Origin: Anaerobaca lacustris
Lineage (GTDB): Bacteria > Planctomycetota > Phycisphaerae > Sedimentisphaerales > Anaerobacaceae
Direction of reading: 5' to 3'
DNA length: 64,000 bases
Assembly: GCF_030012215.1 (NCBI RefSeq)
Contig: NZ_JASCXX010000022.1
Coordinates: 43,320-107,319 of the forward strand
The stretch's first letter is position 1. Each line of letters opens with the position of its first letter. Both the position numbers and the translations under genes were made by a program. The notes beneath the pieces were generated by a model that saw only the letters and a program-made list of their open reading frames with translations, was not told the origin of the DNA and made no database searches. This document shows positions 59,756-64,000 of the stretch, one piece after another.

Positions 59756-61651
59756 ATGCACAGACTCGTTCCGATTCTGCTCGCCGTCCTCGCGACGTAT
59801 TCATCTGCGGCCGCACAGGATGACACCCGTCTCAGCCCATCGGTTCGCTTGCTGCCGGGAGCGATCAACGGTGTCGCTATCGAACGCAACGAGCGTACGC
59901 TCGTCGTCTACGGCGACCCTTCGGGAACGATTCGACAGGCGGACATGGTCCTCTTCACGCACGCCCGGCGCGACGTGGCCTGGGCGGGACGGGACCTCGT
60001 CGAGCGAGAGGCCGGAGCCGTTGTGCCCACCGCCGAAGCGGAGGCATTCACCAAGGCAACCGAATTCTGGAACCGTTTCGTCACCGCACGATTCCACGAT
60101 TATCGCCAGCAGACGACCAAAGTCCCTGTGATGCCGATGGAGGTCGCGCGAACCGTTCGGGGCGGCGACACGATCCAGTGGCAGGGCCTGACGCTGAAAG
60201 TGCTGGACACGCCCGGCTACACGCGCGGCGCCGTCAGTTACCTGCTGGAGACCGACGGCGCCAAGTACGCCTTCGTCGGCGACCTGATCTACGGCGATGG
60301 ACAGCTTCTGGACCTGTACAGCCTCCAGGACGAGGTGCCCGAACTGCGGATCGGCGGCTATCACGGCTATGCGACCCGCATGGCGCCGCTGATCGCCAGT
60401 CTGCGCGCGATTGCCGCCGAAGAACCCGACATTCTCGTCCCGGCCCGCGGGCCGGTGATTCGCGACCCGCAGGCGGCCATCGCACGTCTGATCGGCCGGC
60501 TCCAGGCCGTCTACAGGAATTACCTCTCGATCAGCGCCGGCCGCTACTACTTCCGTGACAGCTACGATGGCCTGGCGCAGCGCGTCCTGGGAACCTCGCC
60601 CAATGTGCCGTGGATGACGCCGGGGACCACCGAGGACCCGCCGGACTGGGTGCTGTGCATCGGCAACTCGCGGTTGCTGCTCTCGGAGAGCGGCGCCGGC
60701 TGGCTGATCGACTGCGGTTCGCAGGGGATCATCGACGAGATCGAGAAGCTCCGCGACGCGGGGCGACTGACGAGTATCGAGGGCCTGTTCATCACCCACT
60801 ATCACGACGACCATACCCACAAGGTCAACGCCCTTCTGGAGGTCTTTCCCTCTCCGGTGTTCGTCACACCGCTGGTGGCCGACATCGCACGGCATCCCGG
60901 CGCCTACCGCCTGCCCTGCCTGACGACCGAGGTGATCGCCGAACCGACTGTCGTCCCCAACGGACACAGGAGTCGCTGGCGCGAGTTTCAGTTGACCTTC
61001 TGCGACTACCCCGGCCAGACCCTGTACCACAGCGCCCTGCTGGCCGAGCATGACGACGGCAGAAAGCTCCTCTTCGTCGGCGATTCATTCACGCCGTCCG
61101 GGATCGACGACTACTGCCTGCTGAACCGCAACCTGATGCACGAAGGCGAAGGCTACCTCCGCTGCCTGGATCTCCTGCTGACGTTGCCGCCCGAGTGCAT
61201 GCTCGTCAATCAGCACGTCGAGCCGGTCTTCCGATTCGACGCATCGCAGTTGCAGTTCATGCGCAGGACATTGACCGAACGCGAGGTGCTCCTGGCCGAG
61301 CTGTTCCCCTGGGACGAAGCCAACTACGGCATCGACGAGCAGTGGGTCCGAATCCATCCGTACGGACAAACGGCCCGGCCCGGCCAGACCGTAGAGGTAC
61401 AGCTCCGCGTGCGGAACCATTCGGACCGTCCGCACGAGTTCGCTGTGACCCTGCATGCGCCAGACGGATTCCAGACAGACCCCGCCGAGGCGCGTCTGAC
61501 AGTCGATCCCCGCCGGGAGAAGTCGATCACCCTGCGAATCGCCGTTCCCGCCACCGCCGGGCCATCGGCCTGCGTCATCACCGCCGACGTGGCCTTCGAC
61601 CGCTGGGACCTTCGCCACTGGTGCGAGGCCCTCATCCAAGTGCAGCCGTAG
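59756..61651 (+). CDS. Secreted protein with two metallo-beta-lactamase-fold halves
   Basis: 631 residues from ATG 59756 (the adjacent ATG at 59753 is only 2 bases from GGAGG; 59756 is 5). A signal peptide (LVPILLAVLATYSSAAA) comes first. The first half (about 35-290) keeps the MBL frame (LKVLDTPGYTRGAVSYLLE, AFVGDLIYG) but reads FTHARRD where HxHxDH should be. The second half (about 300-545) has THYHDDHT, HSALLAEHD, LFVGDSFTPSG and NQHVEP, a complete metal set. A C-terminal immunoglobulin-like beta domain (about 550-631) ends it. The active half probably hydrolyses an ester, phosphoester or lactam-type bond; the substrate is unknown. Confidence 0.85.
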   Translation: MHRLVPILLAVLATYSSAAAQDDTRLSPSVRLLPGAINGVAIERNERTLVVYGDPSGTIRQADMVLFTHARRDVAWAGRDLVEREAGAVVPTAEAEAFTKATEFWNRFVTARFHDYRQQTTKVPVMPMEVARTVRGGDTIQWQGLTLKVLDTPGYTRGAVSYLLETDGAKYAFVGDLIYGDGQLLDLYSLQDEVPELRIGGYHGYATRMAPLIASLRAIAAEEPDILVPARGPVIRDPQAAIARLIGRLQAVYRNYLSISAGRYYFRDSYDGLAQRVLGTSPNVPWMTPGTTEDPPDWVLCIGNSRLLLSESGAGWLIDCGSQGIIDEIEKLRDAGRLTSIEGLFITHYHDDHTHKVNALLEVFPSPVFVTPLVADIARHPGAYRLPCLTTEVIAEPTVVPNGHRSRWREFQLTFCDYPGQTLYHSALLAEHDDGRKLLFVGDSFTPSGIDDYCLLNRNLMHEGEGYLRCLDLLLTLPPECMLVNQHVEPVFRFDASQLQFMRRTLTEREVLLAELFPWDEANYGIDEQWVRIHPYGQTARPGQTVEVQLRVRNHSDRPHEFAVTLHAPDGFQTDPAEARLTVDPRREKSITLRIAVPATAGPSACVITADVAFDRWDLRHWCEALIQVQP

Positions 61652-61658
61652 CGGGCCG

Positions 61659-62993
61659 TCAGACCATGTCGTAGTCGTATGGCTTGCGCATCGGGCGCGA
61701 GATGTACGTATCGGCCTCGGCGTCGTTGACGAACCGCTCTTTCGCGGGGTCCCAGTTCAGCTTGCGGCCGAGCCGGATGCTGATCACGCCCAGGTGACAC
61801 TGACTCGCCGAGCGATGGCCCACCGACGCCGGGCAGATCGGCGCCTTCCGCGTCTTGACACAGTCGATGAAGTTGGCGATGTGGTCGTTGCTGACGTAGA
61901 CGCGCGGAGCGCTGTCCGGCAGCTTCTCCGTGAGCAATTGCCGGTCGCTGGCCTGGATGATGCCGCGTGAAACCCAGATCCAGCCGTCGGAGCCGATGAA
62001 CTTGATCCCGTGCAACTGGCCGTTGGGGTCCTTGACCCCGCCGTGCCACTCGCTGGCCGTGGTGCTCCGCGACGTGTGCACCACGCCGTTGGCGTAGGTG
62101 TACGTCACCTCGTATTCGCTGGCCGCCGTGAACCCGCCGGGGATCATCTCGACCAGTTGCTTGCCCTCGATGCTCACCGGCCCGGAGTCGTCCATGCCCA
62201 GCGCCCAGAGCACGATGTCGTTGTGATGCGCGCCCCAGTCGGTCATCGTCCCGCCGGAATACTCCCACCAGTAGCGGAAGCTGAAGTGCGTCCTCTCTTT
62301 CACATAGGGGACCTTCGGCGTCGAGCCCAGCCAGAAATCGTAGTCAAACCCCTCCGGCACCGCCGAGGTCTGGAACGGCCCCTGCCGCAGTCCGGCCGGC
62401 AGCCAGACTTCGGCCTTCTGGAGCGTGCCGATCCGCCCGTTGCGGACGAGGTCGCAGGCCAGACGGAAGTGCACGCTGCTTCGCTGCTGCGTGCCCGTCT
62501 GAAGGATGCGGCCGGTCTGCCGCTCCACCTCGACGAGCTTCTGCCCTTCGGCGATCGTCAGCGTCAGCGGCTTCTCGCAGTAGATGTCCTTGCCCGCCCG
62601 CATCGCCGCGATCGCGATCAGCGTGTGCCAGTGGTCCACCGTCCCGCAGATGACCGCGTCGATGTCCTTGCGTTCGAGCAGCTTGCGGAAATCGCTGTAG
62701 CCGTCCGCATCGGGGAAGTCCTTCCTGGCGTTTGCAACGTGCCGCTCGTCCACGTCGCAGACCGCGACGACCCTGCCGAACCGCTGGGCGTTGCGGGCGT
62801 CGCCCCGGCCCTGTCCGCCGCAGCCGATCAGCCCCAGGCGAACCGTCTCGCTCGGCGACGACGCCGACGGTTGCGGCCCCTGCTGGGCGGCGCATTCCTC
62901 GGCGAACCAGCCCGGCAGCGACGATCCGGCGGCCACCAGACCCGCGGCCTTGAGGAAACTGCGACGTGTGGCGCTCGAATTTCTATCGATCAT
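61659..62993 (-). CDS. Twin-arginine exported Gfo/Idh/MocA-family oxidoreductase (second)
   Basis: 444 residues. ATG 62993 lies 6 bases after AAGGAGG. The twin-arginine signal is ATRRSFLKAAGLVAAG. Rossmann motif VRLGLIGCGGQGRG, then AVCDVDERH, VDHWHTLIAIAAMRAGKDIYCEKP (in part; the canonical EKP is intact, unlike the first copy), and C-terminal GGTMTDWGAHHNDIVLWALG (in part). This is the typical planctomycete secreted sugar dehydrogenase/oxidoreductase type. It converges on the metallo-beta-lactamase-fold gene with 7 bp between them. Confidence 0.92.
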   Translation of the reverse strand: MIDRNSSATRRSFLKAAGLVAAGSSLPGWFAEECAAQQGPQPSASSPSETVRLGLIGCGGQGRGDARNAQRFGRVVAVCDVDERHVANARKDFPDADGYSDFRKLLERKDIDAVICGTVDHWHTLIAIAAMRAGKDIYCEKPLTLTIAEGQKLVEVERQTGRILQTGTQQRSSVHFRLACDLVRNGRIGTLQKAEVWLPAGLRQGPFQTSAVPEGFDYDFWLGSTPKVPYVKERTHFSFRYWWEYSGGTMTDWGAHHNDIVLWALGMDDSGPVSIEGKQLVEMIPGGFTAASEYEVTYTYANGVVHTSRSTTASEWHGGVKDPNGQLHGIKFIGSDGWIWVSRGIIQASDRQLLTEKLPDSAPRVYVSNDHIANFIDCVKTRKAPICPASVGHRSASQCHLGVISIRLGRKLNWDPAKERFVNDAEADTYISRPMRKPYDYDMV

Positions 62994-63071
62994 GACAACC
63001 TCCTTATGATGGCATCGTGAACCAGGACAAGCCAACGCAGCGGCCGCACAACAACCCCAGCCGCAACAGTC

Positions 63072-63102
63072 CCATCATACCCCCATCCCCCCACCGCCTC
63101 AA
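63072..63102. repeat. Direct repeat left of hicBA
   Basis: 31 bp beginning CCATCATACCCCCATC, ending ACCGCCTCAA. It matches 63569-63599 at 29 of 31 positions in the same orientation. Confidence 0.75.
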
Positions 63103-63110
63103 GGCCCTGC

Positions 63111-63290
63111 CTATGAAGCACCCAGCCCCCTGAGAATCTTCTTTGCCAGAGGTTCCTTGATCTCGGTGTGCCGAGGCACCGCTTCGATGGCGCCCGTCCT
63201 GGGGTTGATCCATAGCGCGTGAGACGCGCCTTCTCGTTTCAGGACGCAGCCGGCGATCCGGAGCCTCTTCTCCAACTCTCGTCGTTTCAT
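63111..63290 (-). CDS. hicA: HicA-type mRNA interferase toxin
   Basis: 59 residues, the usual size for HicA. It begins KRRELEKRLRIAGC, with the family's catalytic His in GASHALW and the pattern VPRHTEIKEPLAKKILRGLG at the end (double-stranded-RNA-binding-like fold; pieces RHTEIK and KKILRGLG shown). HicA toxins cut mRNA under stress until neutralised by HicB. The ATG overlaps the hicB stop by four bases (ATGA), so toxin translation depends on the antitoxin gene. Order is antitoxin first, then toxin. Confidence 0.85.
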   Translation of the reverse strand: MKRRELEKRLRIAGCVLKREGASHALWINPRTGAIEAVPRHTEIKEPLAKKILRGLGAS

Positions 63291-63505
63291 CCGATCGCGA
63301 TCTTCTCTTCGATGGCATCGTCACCCAGCCCACGGCGAATATCTGCCAGCCGGTCCTCCAGGATCAGAACGATCGCCTGCTTGAGGCTCTCTTTCGCTTC
63401 GGCCACCGTCTCGCCCTGACCGTTGGCGCCGGATACCTCCGGACAGATCGCCCAATAACCGCCCTCCGGCGAACTCTCAATTACCGCCGTAAATTCGCCC
63501 TTCAT
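63287..63505 (-). CDS. hicB: HicB-type antitoxin
   Basis: 72 residues, a short HicB with the partial RNase H-like fold: FTAVIESSPEGGYWAICPEVSGA, then GETVAEAKESLKQAIVLILED (given in parts: GGYWAICPEV, GETVAEAKE). The C-terminus has no ribbon-helix-helix or helix-turn-helix DNA-binding domain, so autoregulation may be absent. AAGGG lies 7 bases upstream of the ATG. It overlaps hicA and the pair sits between two 31-bp direct repeats. Confidence 0.85.
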   Translation of the reverse strand: MKGEFTAVIESSPEGGYWAICPEVSGANGQGETVAEAKESLKQAIVLILEDRLADIRRGLGDDAIEEKIAIG

Positions 63506-63568
63506 ACACTACCCTTTCCGGTTGTCCGATGCCATGCTGCCCACACACGTCCACCTCAACCTATAGTA

Positions 63569-63599
63569 CCATCATACCCCCATCTCCCCACCGCTTCAA
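63569..63599. repeat. Direct repeat right of hicBA
   Basis: 31 bp, same orientation as 63072-63102, with two mismatches (T for C at 63585 and 63595). The pair brackets the toxin-antitoxin genes exactly. Confidence 0.75.
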
Positions 63600-63649
63600 C
63601 CCTCGCCTGCCGCCGGGCCGGGACAAATACGCTCGCTTGGCTCTGCCGT

Positions 63650-64000
63650 TCAATACCCCAATCGGCCCCATGTGGCCACCTGCATCTTCTGCACGTCCGC
63701 GATCCCGTCCTCGGTGGCGGGTGTGTAATTGTGCGGCGGGTTCGGCTGTTTGCCAATCTCGATCGTCTCTTTCCCCTGATACTTCCAGTAGTCGCTGTGA
63801 CCGTCGGCGAAGGCGACGTTCGTTCCGTCGGCATGCCGGACAAACGGAGGGTCCCACCACCGGGCAACGAGGTAATGAATGGCATAGCTGTCCGGCGTGA
63901 TCCGCCCCTCGTCCAGGAAGACGAGCCGGTACGCCGGAGCCGGCGCGACGATCTCCGATCTCTTCTTGACCATCAACACCGTTCGCCCGACGCGCACGCC
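63650..64000 (-). CDS. Prepilin-like H-X9-DG family protein (5' part outside window)
   Basis: Only the C-terminal 115 or so residues are visible; the gene starts beyond the right edge. The segment RHADGTNVAFADGHSDYW is a perfect H-X9-DG signature, in which His is followed by nine residues and then DG, as in planctomycete prepilin-like processed proteins. The tail (KQPNPPHNYTPATEDGIADVQ in part) is followed by a stop at 63650. The N-terminal prepilin cleavage site is expected outside the window. A related complete gene is at 13828-14718. Confidence 0.75.
   Translation of the reverse strand, partial: GVRVGRTVLMVKKRSEIVAPAPAYRLVFLDEGRITPDSYAIHYLVARWWDPPFVRHADGTNVAFADGHSDYWKYQGKETIEIGKQPNPPHNYTPATEDGIADVQKMQVATWGRLGY

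Overview
The window is GC-rich, densely coding bacterial DNA. Its gene content points to a planctomycete, most likely class Phycisphaerae. The clues are prepilin-like proteins with the H-X9-DG signature, twin-arginine Gfo/Idh/MocA oxidoreductases, a DUF1343 muramidase-type protein, LamG and discoidin surface proteins, many secreted glycosidases, and numerous palindromic intergenic repeats. This assignment is inference, because there is no rRNA or other phylogenetic marker in the window. No rRNA, tRNA, CRISPR array, transposase or phage gene was seen.

Layout. 1-4454: two secreted carbohydrate/surface proteins (a beta-helix protein cut by the window edge, and an FG-GAP/VCBS repeat protein). 4480-8706 (minus): membrane Ser/Thr kinase, a secreted protein of unknown role, an RpiB-like protein without the usual catalytic Cys, and a spermidine-synthase-like protein. 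8961-13609 (plus): M14 murein-peptidase lipoprotein, uvrB, nadC, birA. 13828-16724: a prepilin-like protein and a GH29 alpha-L-fucosidase. 16957-19989: lpdA, lipB, lipA, a lipoate module. 20165-23814: two paralogous PilX-like proteins and a small DPN-repeat protein. 24102-30957: carB, lon and a GspC-like protein. 30986-32607 (minus): a serine hydrolase and a rubrerythrin-like protein.

32981-35228 is an island that looks compositionally different. It holds an AddB/Cas4-type iron-sulfur PD-(D/E)XK nuclease with two C-terminal CX12HX3HX5C modules, followed by a DUF2971 protein. This is the best candidate for an undescribed, possibly defensive, system.

35523-63000 is dominated by polysaccharide and cell-wall turnover: GH51 arabinofuranosidase, a sugar isomerase-like TIM barrel, a GH39-like hydrolase, a NamZ/DUF1343 muramidase, a DPP4-type peptidase, a DUF362/SMP-30 fusion, a BNR protein, a calcineurin-type phosphoesterase, a PL8 lyase, two Gfo/Idh/MocA proteins, a large LamG protein and a double metallo-beta-lactamase-fold protein. 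The right end has a hicB-hicA toxin-antitoxin pair flanked by 31-bp direct repeats, and the 3' part of another prepilin-like gene.

A second theme is the repeats: an 80-bp cloverleaf-like element that supplies the stop codon of the fucosidase gene, a palindromic insert read through in birA, a hairpin family present twice, and several long perfect-stem palindromes.
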